From assembly GCF_900217905.1 (NCBI RefSeq), contig NZ_OBMO01000015.1, forward strand, positions 61,433 to 125,432: DNA of 64,000 nt. Reading direction: 5' to 3'. The notes beneath the pieces were generated by a model. It was not told where the DNA came from and did not search any database. It saw only the letters and a program-made list of their open reading frames with translations. Origin of the DNA: Alloalcanivorax xenomutans. GTDB taxonomy: Bacteria > Pseudomonadota > Gammaproteobacteria > Pseudomonadales > Alcanivoracaceae. The translations under genes were made by a program, and so were the position numbers. This document shows positions 1 to 9,107 of this stretch, piece after piece. How positions within the stretch are numbered: position 1 is the first letter of the stretch; each line of letters begins with the position of its first letter.

Positions 1-208
1 GATGTTATTGATGCTATGGAAGCGCCCCCCAAAGGTCCCGGCACCCTCACGGGTGTGGTTTTCGCGACAATTCATGGGATAGCCGCCAGAACGGCGGAGA
101 TGGAGACAAAGGCGCTGGGGGAGGAGCCTAGGTCCCCGTTGTTGCAAAGCGGGGACTGGCAGGTTTCAGTCCGTTTAAAATTTGTACGGCAACGGTGTCC
201 GGGAAAAT

Positions 209-229
209 CCGGGAGATCAAATCTCCCGG
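209..229 (-). terminator. Possible terminator hairpin at the prfC stop codon
   Basis: A 9-bp perfect stem (209-217 with 221-229) with a 3-nt loop overlaps the prfC stop codon and is followed on the minus strand by a short TTTT. The T tract is weak. A second hairpin lies further downstream (7-bp stem, 132-138 with 150-156). No gene is visible in positions 1-216. Confidence 0.4.
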
Positions 230-1797
230 GTCTCCAGGAAACGGATTTCCGGGTGCCGTTCCTCGGTGAGTTGCAGGTTGACGCGTGTAGGCGCCAGGTA
301 GGTCAGATGACCGGCGCCGTCGCGGGCCAGGTTGTCGTAGGCTTTGCGTTCAAAAGACGCCAGTTCGCGTTCGCTGTCCGCTTCCATCCAGCGGGCGGTG
401 GTGACGTTGACCGGCTCGTAACGGCACTCCACCCCGTATTCGGCCTTCAGGCGAGCCGCCACCACGTCGAACTGCAGCGTTCCCACCGCGCCCAGCACCA
501 CGTCATTGTTCCGCAGCGGGAAGAACACCTGGGTGGCGCCCTCCTCCGCCAGTTGGGTGAGGCCCTTATGGAGCTGCTTGCTCTTCAGCGGATCATTCAG
601 CACCACCCGCCGGAACAGCTCCGGCGCGAAGTGCGGAATACCGGTGAAGCGCAGGTCCTCGCCCTCGGTGAAGGTATCACCGATCTGGATGGTACCGTGG
701 TTGTGCAGGCCGATGATGTCGCCAGCAAAGGCTTCTTCCACATTGTCCCGCTCCCCGGCCAGGAATGTCAGCGCATCGGAGATACGCACTTCCTTGCCGG
801 TACGGCACTGCTTGAGCTTGATACCCTTCTGATACTTGCCGGAACAGATGCGCATGAAGGCGATCCGATCACGGTGGCGCGGATCCATATTGGCCTGGAT
901 CTTGAAAACGAAGCCGGTCATCTTCGGCTCCTCCGCTTCCACCTTGCGCTCCACCGCTTCCCGGGGTTGCGGTGCCGGCGCCCATTTCACCAGGCCGTCG
1001 AGCATATGGTCGACGCCGAAATTACCCAGGGCGGTACCGAAGAACACCGGGGTCAGCCGGCCATCCAGGAACCGCTGCAGATCGAAATCGTGGCTGGCGC
1101 CGCGCACCAGTTCCAGCATGTCACGCAGTTCCTGGGCGTAGTCCGCCCCCACCGCCTGATCCAGTTCCGGATTATTCAGGCCCTCGATCTCGCGCACGTC
1201 CTGGATGGTATGGCCCTGGCCGGTCTTATACAGAACGGTGGCATCGCGCAGCAGGTTGTAGACGCCCTTGAAGCTCTTGCCCATGCCGATCGGCCAGGTC
1301 ACCGGGGCGCACTCGATATTGAGAACATCCTCGATCTCATCCAGCACCTCGATGGGATCACGCACGTCGCGGTCCAGCTTGTTGATGAAAGTGAGGATCG
1401 GCGTGTCGCGCAGCCGGCACACCTCCATCAGCTTGACGGTCCGCTCCTCCACGCCCTTGGCGGCGTCGATCACCATCAAGGCGGAATCCACCGCGGTCAG
1501 GGTACGATAGGTATCCTCGGAGAAATCGGCGTGCCCCGGCGTGTCGAGCAGATTGACCATGGCGTCTTGATAAGGGAACTGCATCACCGAGGTGGTCACG
1601 GAAATGCCCCGCTCCTTCTCCATCTCCATCCAGTCGGAGGTGGCATGGCGGCCGGATTTCTTCCCCTTCACCGTGCCCGCCAGCTGGATCTGATTTCCGT
1701 ACAGCAGCAGCTTCTCGGTAATGGTGGTCTTACCGGCGTCCGGGTGAGAGATGATGGCGAAAGTGCGCCGTTTGTGGATTTCGTCGATGGGCTTCAT
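217..1797 (-). CDS. prfC: Peptide chain release factor 3 (RF3)
   Basis: This is the translational GTPase that removes RF1/RF2 from the ribosome after peptide release; it acts in the cytoplasm. The protein has 526 residues, close to E. coli RF3. GTPase motifs are intact: G1 SHPDAGKTT at 17-25, G2 RGIS at 63-66, G3 DTPGHADF at 85-92 and G4 NKLD at 139-142, followed by the EF-G-like beta-barrel and C-terminal domains. In E. coli prfC lies close to holD-rimI. Here those two genes are about 54 kb away, with the flagellar locus in between, so prfC marks the left edge of that locus. Confidence 0.97.
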   Translation of the reverse strand: MKPIDEIHKRRTFAIISHPDAGKTTITEKLLLYGNQIQLAGTVKGKKSGRHATSDWMEMEKERGISVTTSVMQFPYQDAMVNLLDTPGHADFSEDTYRTLTAVDSALMVIDAAKGVEERTVKLMEVCRLRDTPILTFINKLDRDVRDPIEVLDEIEDVLNIECAPVTWPIGMGKSFKGVYNLLRDATVLYKTGQGHTIQDVREIEGLNNPELDQAVGADYAQELRDMLELVRGASHDFDLQRFLDGRLTPVFFGTALGNFGVDHMLDGLVKWAPAPQPREAVERKVEAEEPKMTGFVFKIQANMDPRHRDRIAFMRICSGKYQKGIKLKQCRTGKEVRISDALTFLAGERDNVEEAFAGDIIGLHNHGTIQIGDTFTEGEDLRFTGIPHFAPELFRRVVLNDPLKSKQLHKGLTQLAEEGATQVFFPLRNNDVVLGAVGTLQFDVVAARLKAEYGVECRYEPVNVTTARWMEADSERELASFERKAYDNLARDGAGHLTYLAPTRVNLQLTEERHPEIRFLETREI

Positions 1798-1847
1798 AGC
1801 GATCTCGGTCTGCGTCGGCGCGCATTGTAGCGCTGACGGACCGCTTC

Positions 1848-1878
1848 GTGTAGGAAGCCGCGTTACCGCGGGCGAGAA
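1848..1878. repeat. REP-like fragment between fliA and prfC
   Basis: The short gap between fliA and prfC holds a GC-rich imperfect palindrome beginning GTAGGAAGCCGCG, which resembles the intergenic REP units found elsewhere in this window. It is degenerate, so assignment to the family is tentative. Confidence 0.3.
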
Positions 1879-2574
1879 TCAAGCCAGGCGGCCGCGCAAA
1901 CGGCTCACCGCCTGGCTGTGCAATTGACAAACCCGGGATTCGGTGACGCCCAGCACGGCGCCGATTTCCTTGAGGTTGAGGTCTTCCTGGTAATACAGCC
2001 CGATGAGCAGTTTTTCCCGGTCCGGCAATGCCTCGATGGCGGCGATCAGGCGGTCGCGCTGCTGCCCGTCCACCAGGGCGCTGAACGGGTCCGGCGGGCC
2101 ATTGCCGCCGGCATCCGGTTCGCCCTGTTCGGCGACGATGTCCTCGAACGGCAGCAGCAGGCCGCTATTGGTGTCGCTGAGCAACTGCCGGTACTCCTCC
2201 AGGCTCATGCCCATCTCGGCGGCCACTTCCCGTTCCTGGGGGGCACGGCCGAGACGTTGCTCGAGCCGGTGCACGCACCGGTCCAGTTCGCGCGCATGGC
2301 GGCGCACGCTGCGCGGCAACCAGTCACGTGAACGCAATTCATCGATCATGGCACCGCGAATGCGCTGGCTGGCAAAGGTGGAGAAACTGGCGCCGGCGTT
2401 GGGATCATAACGGCGCAGAGCATCCAGCAGGCCGACGGTACCGGCCTGGATCAGATCGTCCAGTTCAATGCTGGCAGGCAGCTTGACCTGCAACGCAAGC
2501 GCCTGGCGCCGCACCGCTGGCAAGTGCTCCTCCAGCAGCGCCTGTTGGTCGATTTTCCCTTGAGCGGTGTACAT
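1879..2574 (-). CDS. fliA: Flagellar sigma factor FliA (sigma-28)
   Basis: Sigma factor that directs RNA polymerase to late flagellar and chemotaxis promoters. The 231-residue protein has the usual FliA architecture. Sigma region 2 covers about residues 15-90, including the stretch around ELDDLIQAGTVGLLDALRRY, region 3 follows, and region 4 runs from about 180 to 228 with a helix-turn-helix at 200-220. FlgM, encoded at 53.2 kb, is its anti-sigma factor. Promoters matching its known consensus occur seven times in this window. It is the last gene of the flhB-flhA-flhF-flhE block and is separated from flhE by 188 bp, so it may also have its own promoter; none is obvious. Confidence 0.97.
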   Translation of the reverse strand: MYTAQGKIDQQALLEEHLPAVRRQALALQVKLPASIELDDLIQAGTVGLLDALRRYDPNAGASFSTFASQRIRGAMIDELRSRDWLPRSVRRHARELDRCVHRLEQRLGRAPQEREVAAEMGMSLEEYRQLLSDTNSGLLLPFEDIVAEQGEPDAGGNGPPDPFSALVDGQQRDRLIAAIEALPDREKLLIGLYYQEDLNLKEIGAVLGVTESRVCQLHSQAVSRLRGRLA

Positions 2575-2762
2575 GCCCTGTCCTCAACAGCGCCCCATCG
2601 GCGTCCGCACTGATCACCCCGAATCGCGGGAGTCCATCCATTATTCGCTTCCATGGCGATGGCCATGCCCGGAAAAGACGGCATTGTTGGGGGTTATTCC
2701 GGCGACTGGCGGAGACACGGCACTGGGCACCAGGTCCGCAACCAATCGTCACTATCAGTAAT

Positions 2763-3155
2763 TCAGTAATTGACCAGAACCTGAATGTCGGTGACCGTCA
2801 CCGCGCGGCGTTCACCGTCGGGCAGTTGGAAACGGAACGACAGCGGCGACCAAGCCGGTCCCTGGAGCGCTTCGCTGATGCCCCGGTTGCCGGACAAACG
2901 CAGGCAGCGTTCGCCCTGGCATAACCAGGCCCGCAACGAACGCCCTGGTGGCGTGCTGTAGCGCCAGCGTACTTTCTGGATGTAATTGCCCCGCGAAGCG
3001 GCGTCACCGGGTGGCAGCAGTTCCTCGCTGTGATAGACCCGTCCCGGCACCGCCACCCGCACCGGAGGCGCCTCGGCACTCCAGCTGCCCGGCGCCGCCG
3101 GTGCCAGCCAGGGCCACAGCAGGCTCATCCACAGCAGCCCGCGCAGCAGTGTCAT
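2763..3155 (-). CDS. flhE: Flagellar protein FlhE
   Basis: FlhE is a small periplasmic protein linked to flhB-flhA in FlhDC-type flagellar systems; in Salmonella it is thought to limit proton leakage through the export gate. The ATG at 3155 gives 130 residues, the family's normal length. It begins with a hydrophobic signal peptide (MTLLRGLLWMSLLWPWLAPA) and has two cysteines in LCQGERCLRL. The longer upstream reading frame is rejected because it adds a low-complexity Ala/Gly/Arg extension before the signal peptide. The start overlaps the stop of the flhG-like gene (ATGA), which suggests translational coupling. Confidence 0.85.
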   Translation of the reverse strand: MTLLRGLLWMSLLWPWLAPAAPGSWSAEAPPVRVAVPGRVYHSEELLPPGDAASRGNYIQKVRWRYSTPPGRSLRAWLCQGERCLRLSGNRGISEALQGPAWSPLSFRFQLPDGERRAVTVTDIQVLVNY

Positions 3156-3601
3156 GGCGCCAGCACCACCAGATCGGTGTCGAGAAAACGCCAGGCCGCC
3201 TGTTGCAGGTTGTCCAGTAGGCCGCGCCGTTGCAGCCGGGGCGGGTGCAGCGCCAGCAAGCGCCGCGGTCCTTGCTGACGCCGCACCGATTCCAGACAAC
3301 TCAGCGCCCGGCGCAAACCGGCGCCGTCCGGCTCCACCCACAGCGCCCAACGGGGTTCGCGCCGGGCACTGGCCGGCACCGGCAAAGCTGGAGACAGCAG
3401 CACGATGCGCCAGTCCTGTGCCACACCGACCCAGCGCCAGCCGCGGTCCGCCCAGTACTCCAGCACCGCCCGGGCCCGCCGTCCGGCCTGGGCGGGCAGC
3501 GGATCGCCCACCACCACCAGGGTCGGCGCGACACTTTGGCCGCGCGTGGCGGCCCAGGCCCGCAGTCCGGCGGCTTGATCCACACCGGGCACGGCGGTCA
3601 T
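3152..3601 (-). CDS. Shortened FlhG-like protein without a P-loop
   Basis: The gene sits exactly where flhG follows flhF, and its ATG overlaps the flhF stop (ATGA). FlhG is normally a MinD/ParA-family ATPase of about 270-300 residues that works with FlhF on flagellar placement and number. This product has only 149 residues. The N-terminus keeps DQAAGLR at residues 8-14, matching the DQAxxLR motif by which FlhG activates the FlhF GTPase. Where the KGGVGKT loop should follow there is only PTLVVVGDPLPAQAG. The C-terminus (LLDNLQQAAWRFLDTDL) resembles FlhG ends. I infer a degenerate FlhG that cannot bind ATP in the MinD way. The longer frame upstream overlaps flhF and is not used. Confidence 0.7.
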   Translation of the reverse strand: MTAVPGVDQAAGLRAWAATRGQSVAPTLVVVGDPLPAQAGRRARAVLEYWADRGWRWVGVAQDWRIVLLSPALPVPASARREPRWALWVEPDGAGLRRALSCLESVRRQQGPRRLLALHPPRLQRRGLLDNLQQAAWRFLDTDLVVLAP

Positions 3602-5646
3602 GACGCCCTCATCAGACGCAGAGCGTCGTGGGTGCGGATCACATGCAGCAGCGCCGTCAGCAACCGTTCCGGGGTGCGCCGGCGGCGTGGCCCGAGCAGG
3701 CCCAGGACCCGGCCGCGAGTGGCCACCGCCCAGTCGCTCTGCTCCTCGTCGAGACGGCAGGCCAGGGCCGCCAGTCCGGCGGCGGCGGAACGATAAGACG
3801 CGTAGCGGGAAGAGGAAGGTGAAGAATCGCCCGGTGACAAGGCGGCGCCCGCCGGCAGCTCCCGCATGGCCCGCTGGCTGAGCCCGGCCACCGCCTGCCC
3901 CCGCCACAACGCCAGCAAATGCGGTCGCGCCCGCGACAGGTCCCAGTCATTGGGCAACAGGGCATAACGCCAGCCGCGCACCCGATCGGTATCAGGATCC
4001 CGCGCTTGCAGGAACCAGGCGCGAACCAGCCCGCTATAACGACGGCCGGAAGCCGCCGCCACCGGCAAGGCGCGCAGGCTGACCCGCAACGTGCGCCCCT
4101 TCTGGCGCAACAGCGCCTCTCCCTGTTCCGGCGCCTGTTCGCGCAGCGCCCACAATGGCTGGATGTCTCCCCGATAACGCACCCGCGCCTGTGCCTGTAC
4201 CCTCGCCATCCAGTCTATCGCCTGACGATCCAGCCACCGCCAGACGGTGGCTTGCGGCACACCGGAGAGCACCGGCATCAGTGACGGGTAATGGCGGCGG
4301 CACCATTGCAAACAGCGAATGCGGGAAGCCTCCTCCGGCGGCCACAGCGGCCAGGCCTCGCCCTCCTTGCCCACCACCAGGGCAGCCTCATCCCGCGCCG
4401 CCGGCCAGAACAGCCAGCCGGTCTCGTCGCCCCGCGGCAGCGGCGGCTGCCTCTGCCATTGCCCCGCCAGTGCCTGTTCCAGCCAGGAGAAGCCGGGCAC
4501 GTCGCGACGCAGGTCGGCGAGGGTATTCACCAGGGTGCCGGTCTGGGCCAGTGGATTGAACGGCAGCGCGCCGCCGGTCCGGCAATCGCCCTGATTCAAG
4601 GCTTGCCGGACCAGTTCGACACCGTCCAGAGGAGCCAGATCTTCCGGCACCCGTTGGCCATCACATTGGAACCAGGGCCGCAGTCCCTGACCGATCACCA
4701 CGTCCAGCAACGGCGCCAGACGGGCCGCTTCATCACTCTTGGTGATGATGACATCGTCCAGCGTCATCCCGGCTTGCCGCGCGGCACGGCGATAGTGAGT
4801 GCTGACCTCGTCCAGGGTCTCCGCCTGACTGGCCGCGTTCAGCAACAGCACGGCCCGGGTGCTGCGCGCGCCGCCCACCAGAGGCGCGAACCCTTCCGCC
4901 AGACGTTCATCGCGCTGTCCCAGCCCCACCGTGTCGATGATCACCAGACGCTTGTCGTTCAAGACTCCCGCCAACGAGGCCAGCGTGCGCCCCGGTGACA
5001 GCAGATGCAGATCCACGCCGAGCAGTTCCGCGTAGACACGCAATTGGTCCCGGGCCGCCACCCGGTAGCCATCGGCGCTGACCAGAGCCACCTGATCCGC
5101 CCCCCAGCGCATGGCGTAGTGCGACGCCAGCTTGCCGGCGGTGGTGGTTTTGCCCACGCCGGTGGGGCCCACCAACGCCAGGACGCCGCCTTCGGCCAAT
5201 TTGTCCCAGGGCCGCGCCTGGGCATCGAGGCGGCGCGCCAGTTGTTGTTCCACCCAGGCGCGGGCGGCATCGCCCTCACCCGCTTCTTCCGGCAGCCCCG
5301 CCAGCACATCGGTGATCAGGGCGGCACTGAAACCAGCGCCGCGAAGCGTCGCCGCCAACGGCGAATCGGCGGCGCCCTCGCCACGCTCCCGGCGCCGCAA
5401 CAGCGCCCGCAGTGTTTCCACTTCCTTCAGCAACAACCGGCTGACATCAGCGTCGCCTTCCGCCATCGGCAGGGCCTCGCCGGAAGGCGGAGACGCTGGG
5501 GTGTCTTCCCCCTCGCGCAGGGCGACCAGCTCCACGCCACCGGGCACCTGGCGGTTGGCCACGATCAGGGCATCGTCACCCAGGGCCTCACGGACCCGGC
5601 GCATGGCCTCGCGCTGCGTGGGCGCGACAAAACGATGGACACTCAT
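3598..5646 (-). CDS. flhF: Flagellar SRP-family GTPase FlhF with a long C-terminal extension
   Basis: FlhF is an SRP-type GTPase that helps place or start assembly of flagella at the membrane. The N-terminal basic domain (1-45) and the NG GTPase domain are clear: P-loop GPTGVGKTT at 160-168, SADGYRVAARDQLRVYAELLG from 190, DTVG at 238-241 (usual DTAG) and TKSDE at 302-306. The GTPase domain ends near 350. FlhF proteins usually stop about there or soon after, but this one runs to 682 residues. The extra 310 residues are rich in Trp and Arg and match no domain I recognise. It is the partner of the shortened FlhG-like protein encoded next to it. Confidence 0.93.
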   Translation of the reverse strand: MSVHRFVAPTQREAMRRVREALGDDALIVANRQVPGGVELVALREGEDTPASPPSGEALPMAEGDADVSRLLLKEVETLRALLRRRERGEGAADSPLAATLRGAGFSAALITDVLAGLPEEAGEGDAARAWVEQQLARRLDAQARPWDKLAEGGVLALVGPTGVGKTTTAGKLASHYAMRWGADQVALVSADGYRVAARDQLRVYAELLGVDLHLLSPGRTLASLAGVLNDKRLVIIDTVGLGQRDERLAEGFAPLVGGARSTRAVLLLNAASQAETLDEVSTHYRRAARQAGMTLDDVIITKSDEAARLAPLLDVVIGQGLRPWFQCDGQRVPEDLAPLDGVELVRQALNQGDCRTGGALPFNPLAQTGTLVNTLADLRRDVPGFSWLEQALAGQWQRQPPLPRGDETGWLFWPAARDEAALVVGKEGEAWPLWPPEEASRIRCLQWCRRHYPSLMPVLSGVPQATVWRWLDRQAIDWMARVQAQARVRYRGDIQPLWALREQAPEQGEALLRQKGRTLRVSLRALPVAAASGRRYSGLVRAWFLQARDPDTDRVRGWRYALLPNDWDLSRARPHLLALWRGQAVAGLSQRAMRELPAGAALSPGDSSPSSSRYASYRSAAAGLAALACRLDEEQSDWAVATRGRVLGLLGPRRRRTPERLLTALLHVIRTHDALRLMRAS

Positions 5647-5668
5647 GACCCTCTTCCTTCATCGGCAT

Positions 5669-7753
5669 TCATGGCTGCATTCCGATCAGTTCAGTGACGC
5701 GCAAGGTACGGTCATCGGGGATTTCCGCCTGGGACAGCACCACCAGGTGACGCAGGCGGCGGCGCAGGAAACGGGCCAGCAAGCCACGCAGGGCCGGCAC
5801 CACCACCAGCACCGGCGGCAAGCCGGCATTCTCCTGTCGCTCCAGAGCGGCGCCAGCCTGATTCATCAGCGTATCCGCCAGTCCCGGCTCCAGCGCGCCA
5901 CCGCCGTTGAGCGCTTGTTCGAGCACCTGTTCGAGGCCGGCGTCGAGACCGATCACCGCCAGCTCACCGGTGGCGGAGAACCAGCGGTCGGTGATGGCCC
6001 GGCCCAGGGCCACGCGTACCCGGGCGGTCAGTTCTTCCGCGTCGGTCTGGGCATTGCCCGGCTCGGCCAGGGCATCGAGGATGGTGCTCAGATCACGGAT
6101 CGGCACATCCTCGTCCAGCAGGTTCTGCAGAATGCGTTGCAGCGTGGTGAGCGACACGGCCTTGGGCACCACCTCTTCCACCAACGTCTTCTGTTCTTCG
6201 CCCAGTTTGTCCAGCAACTGCTGAACTTCCTTGCGCCCCAGCATTTCCGCGCCGTAACGGTGCAACAGATGATTGAAGTGAGTGGCCACCACGGTGCCGG
6301 CATCCACCACCGTGTAACCGTACACCTGGGCCCGTTCCCGCTGGGATTCGTCGATCCATACCGCCGGCAGGCCGAAGGCGGGGTCGTGGGTGGCACGTCC
6401 TTCCAGGGTGCCGGATACCTGACCGGGATCGATGGCCAGCCACTGGCCCGGGAAAGCCTGGCCGCGTCCCACTTCCGCCCCCTTGAGGGTGATCACATAA
6501 CTGTTGGCATCCAACTCCAGGTTGTCGCGGATGTGCACCACCGGCGGCAAAAAGCCCACCTCCTGAGCAAACTTCTTGCGCACGCTCTTGATGCGGCCGA
6601 GCAACTCACCGTGTTGGCGATGATCCACCAGCGGGATCAGACGGTGCCCCACTTCCAGACCAAGGGTATCGATCAGCCGCACATCGTCCCAGGTAGCCTC
6701 CGGCGCTTCCGGCTCCGGCGCCGCCGCGGCCTCGATGTGTTGTTCCGCCAGGTTGCGGTCGCGCCGCCGGATCAGATACCAGGCAAGCCCCCCCAGCGCG
6801 AGGGTGAATAACAGGAACACCAGATTCGGCATCCCCGGCACCAGCCCCAGCAGCCCCATCACACCGGCGGCCAGGAACATTACCTTGGGATTGACCAGCA
6901 ACTGGTCGATGATCTGCTCGCCGATATCCTGATCGGTGTTGACCCGCGACACGGTGACACCGGCGGCGGTGGAGATCACCAGCGCCGGAATCTGTGCCAC
7001 CAGGCCGTCACCGATGGTCAGCAGCGCATAGGTGCGGCCCGCTTCGGCGAAGCTCATGTCGTGCTGCAGCATGCCGATCAACAAACCGCCGAGCACGTTC
7101 ACCACCATGATCACCAGCCCGGCCACGGCGTCGCCGCGAACGAACTTGCTGGCACCGTCCATGGAACCGTAAAAATCCGCTTCCTTGGCCACATCGGCAC
7201 GGCGGCGGCGGGCTTCCTCCTCACCGATCAGACCGGCGTTGAGGTCGGCATCGATGGCCATTTGTTTGCCAGGCATGGCGTCGAGGGTGAAGCGCGCGCC
7301 CACCTCGGCGATGCGCCCGGCGCCTTTGGTGATCACCACGAAGTTGATCACCACCAGGATCAGAAACACCACCAGGCCAACGGCGAAGTTGCCGCCCACC
7401 AGAAACTGACCGAACGCCTCGATCACCTTACCGGCGGCGTCGCCACCCTCGTGTCCATCCATCAACACCACCCGGGTGGAAGCCACATTCAGCGACAACC
7501 GCATCAGGGTGGTGAACAGCAGCACCGATGGAAAGGCGGAGAAGTCCAGGGAGTTGAGGGTGAACATGCTGACCAGCAGCACCATCACCGCTAGGGCGAT
7601 ATTGAAGGTAAAGAACAGATCCAGCGCGAACGGCGGCAGCGGCAGGATCAGCATGGACATGACCAGCAGGATCAATACCGGACCGGCCATGATCTTCATC
7701 GGCACGTTCTTCACCGATAAACGGCCTCCCGTTCCCAGCAGCGATCCGATCAT
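5669..7753 (-). CDS. flhA: Flagellar export gate protein FlhA
   Basis: Core membrane protein of the flagellar type III export gate; its cytoplasmic domain docks chaperone-substrate complexes. The 694 residues match the family length. About eight membrane segments occupy the first 330 residues, and the FHIPEP signature is present at about 147-170 (GARFTLDAMPGKQMAID). The cytoplasmic FlhA-C domain follows. Its start codon overlaps the flhB stop (ATGA), as in many flhBA operons. Confidence 0.98.
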   Translation of the reverse strand: MIGSLLGTGGRLSVKNVPMKIMAGPVLILLVMSMLILPLPPFALDLFFTFNIALAVMVLLVSMFTLNSLDFSAFPSVLLFTTLMRLSLNVASTRVVLMDGHEGGDAAGKVIEAFGQFLVGGNFAVGLVVFLILVVINFVVITKGAGRIAEVGARFTLDAMPGKQMAIDADLNAGLIGEEEARRRRADVAKEADFYGSMDGASKFVRGDAVAGLVIMVVNVLGGLLIGMLQHDMSFAEAGRTYALLTIGDGLVAQIPALVISTAAGVTVSRVNTDQDIGEQIIDQLLVNPKVMFLAAGVMGLLGLVPGMPNLVFLLFTLALGGLAWYLIRRRDRNLAEQHIEAAAAPEPEAPEATWDDVRLIDTLGLEVGHRLIPLVDHRQHGELLGRIKSVRKKFAQEVGFLPPVVHIRDNLELDANSYVITLKGAEVGRGQAFPGQWLAIDPGQVSGTLEGRATHDPAFGLPAVWIDESQRERAQVYGYTVVDAGTVVATHFNHLLHRYGAEMLGRKEVQQLLDKLGEEQKTLVEEVVPKAVSLTTLQRILQNLLDEDVPIRDLSTILDALAEPGNAQTDAEELTARVRVALGRAITDRWFSATGELAVIGLDAGLEQVLEQALNGGGALEPGLADTLMNQAGAALERQENAGLPPVLVVVPALRGLLARFLRRRLRHLVVLSQAEIPDDRTLRVTELIGMQP

Positions 7754-8907
7754 GACACGCTCCCTTGATCGGCGGCGGGCACCGCCAGCTCATCCGGCAC
7801 CGGCAAATCCCGTGGCGGCTCCGGAGACGCTTCACCACTGCCGCGGGCACTCTTGAGACGGAACGCCCAGACCAACACCTCCGCCACGGCGGTGTACAAA
7901 GCGGCGGGGATTTCCTGGTCCAGATCCACGTGACGATACAGGGCACGCGCCAACGGCGGCGCTTCCAGCAACGGCACCCGGTGTTCCTCGCCCAAAGCGC
8001 GAATGCGCGCCGCTACCTGATCCGCCCCCTTGGCCACCACCCGCGGCGCGGACATGAGGCCTTCCTGGTAACGCAGGGCCACGGCGAAATGGCTGGGGTT
8101 GGTGACGATCACATCCGCCTCGGGCACCTTGCTCATCATGCGCTGGCGCGCCACGCTCTGCTGCTGCGAACGGATACGCGCCTTGAGTTGCGGATCCCCC
8201 TCGCTTTCCTTGTGTTCGCGTTTGATCTCTTCCTTGCTCATACGCAGCTTCTTGGCGTGACTCCAGAGCTGGTAAGGCACATCGATCAGCACGGCCACCA
8301 GCAGCGTCAGCACCATCAAACCACTGGCGGAAGCGGCCAGCGTCAGCGCGTTGGTCATCGCCAGACGTAACGGCTGCTCCATCAACGCCATGAATTCTCC
8401 TTTGTGCCGCAACAGAAAAAACACCGCCACGCCCCCCACCAATATCGATTTGGCCAACGCCTTGGCCAGCTCCGCCAGCGCCTGGCTGGAAAACATGCGT
8501 TTCAGGCCCGCTATCGGATTGAGTTTGGAGAACTTCGGTTGCAGCGCCTTGGCGCTCATGGACCAGCCGCCGGTGAGCATCGGCGCCACCAATGCCACCA
8601 CCAGCAGTGTCAGGAACAACGGCACCAGCGCCACCAGGGTTCGCACCCCGAGATCCGCCGCATGGCCGAGCATCGGGCCGGTGTCCAGCGCCTGGCGCCG
8701 CTCGAACAGGAACGACTGCTCCATCACCAGACCGAGCTGGCCGAACAACGGGCCGGACATGACCCACAGACCACCGACCCCAGCGAACAGTAACAAAAAG
8801 GTGGCCAGCTCCCGCGAACGCGGCACCTGGCCTTCTTCCCGCGCCTGTTCCAATCGTCGGGGAGTGGCCGGTTCGGTCTTTTCCTGGTCCTGGGTATCGT
8901 CCGCCAT
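7750..8907 (-). CDS. flhB: Flagellar export switch protein FlhB (NPSH variant)
   Basis: Inner-membrane component of the flagellar export apparatus that switches substrate class from hook to filament after self-cleavage. It has 385 residues, with four membrane segments between about 35 and 210 and the cytoplasmic domain after 215. The self-cleavage motif, normally NPTH, reads NPSH at residues 270-273, within VTNPSHFAVALRY. Ser for Thr is conservative and leaves the N-P bond, so cleavage is probably retained. It is the first gene of the flhB-flhA-flhF operon. A separate gene at 22.8 kb encodes a stand-alone FlhB C-terminal homologue. Confidence 0.97.
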   Translation of the reverse strand: MADDTQDQEKTEPATPRRLEQAREEGQVPRSRELATFLLLFAGVGGLWVMSGPLFGQLGLVMEQSFLFERRQALDTGPMLGHAADLGVRTLVALVPLFLTLLVVALVAPMLTGGWSMSAKALQPKFSKLNPIAGLKRMFSSQALAELAKALAKSILVGGVAVFFLLRHKGEFMALMEQPLRLAMTNALTLAASASGLMVLTLLVAVLIDVPYQLWSHAKKLRMSKEEIKREHKESEGDPQLKARIRSQQQSVARQRMMSKVPEADVIVTNPSHFAVALRYQEGLMSAPRVVAKGADQVAARIRALGEEHRVPLLEAPPLARALYRHVDLDQEIPAALYTAVAEVLVWAFRLKSARGSGEASPEPPRDLPVPDELAVPAADQGSVS

Positions 8908-8943
8908 GGCACCGTCAAGGAGGGCTGGGTATTCGGCCCATCA

Positions 8944-8970
8944 TTGTCGGCAAAGCGGCGACACGGCTAA
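8944..8970 (-). promoter_or_regulatory. Weak sigma-28-like sequence upstream of flhB
   Basis: On the minus strand TTAG-N15-GCCGACAA lies 37 bp before the flhB start. The -10 half and the 15-bp spacing fit sigma-28, but the -35 half is poor and flhB is normally an early gene. The assignment is weak. Confidence 0.2.
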
Positions 8971-9052
8971 CGGTGGATTAGAGGCAGGGAATGGGTGTTA
9001 TTCGAAAGAATCGCAAGCAAGCGCGCTTCCCACGGAGAGCGCTACGGAGCCG

Positions 9053-9082
9053 CTGCGGGAGCTTGCCTGCAAGCTCCCGCAG
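9053..9082. repeat. REP-like perfect palindrome after cheZ
   Basis: Perfect 14-bp inverted repeat (9053-9066 with 9069-9082) around a 2-nt loop, core GGGAGCTTGC/GCAAGCTCCC. It belongs to the family of intergenic REP-like units seen at 21.46, 28.0, 30.0, 37.5 and 42.1 kb. Its place between the cheZ stop and the flhB promoter region suggests it may also act as a transcript-end hairpin, although there is no T tract. Confidence 0.6.
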
Positions 9083-9107
9083 AGGGCAAGGCCAGAAAGC
9101 AGATTCC

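Noticed and set aside
16..1830. Long open frame on the plus strand opposite prfC (604 codons)
   Set aside because: Exact antisense of a conserved gene in GC-rich DNA; composition is a mirror of prfC codon bias and it matches no family.
2575..2762. Own promoter for fliA
   Set aside because: No clear sigma-70, sigma-28 or FlhDC elements could be recognised in the 188-bp gap.
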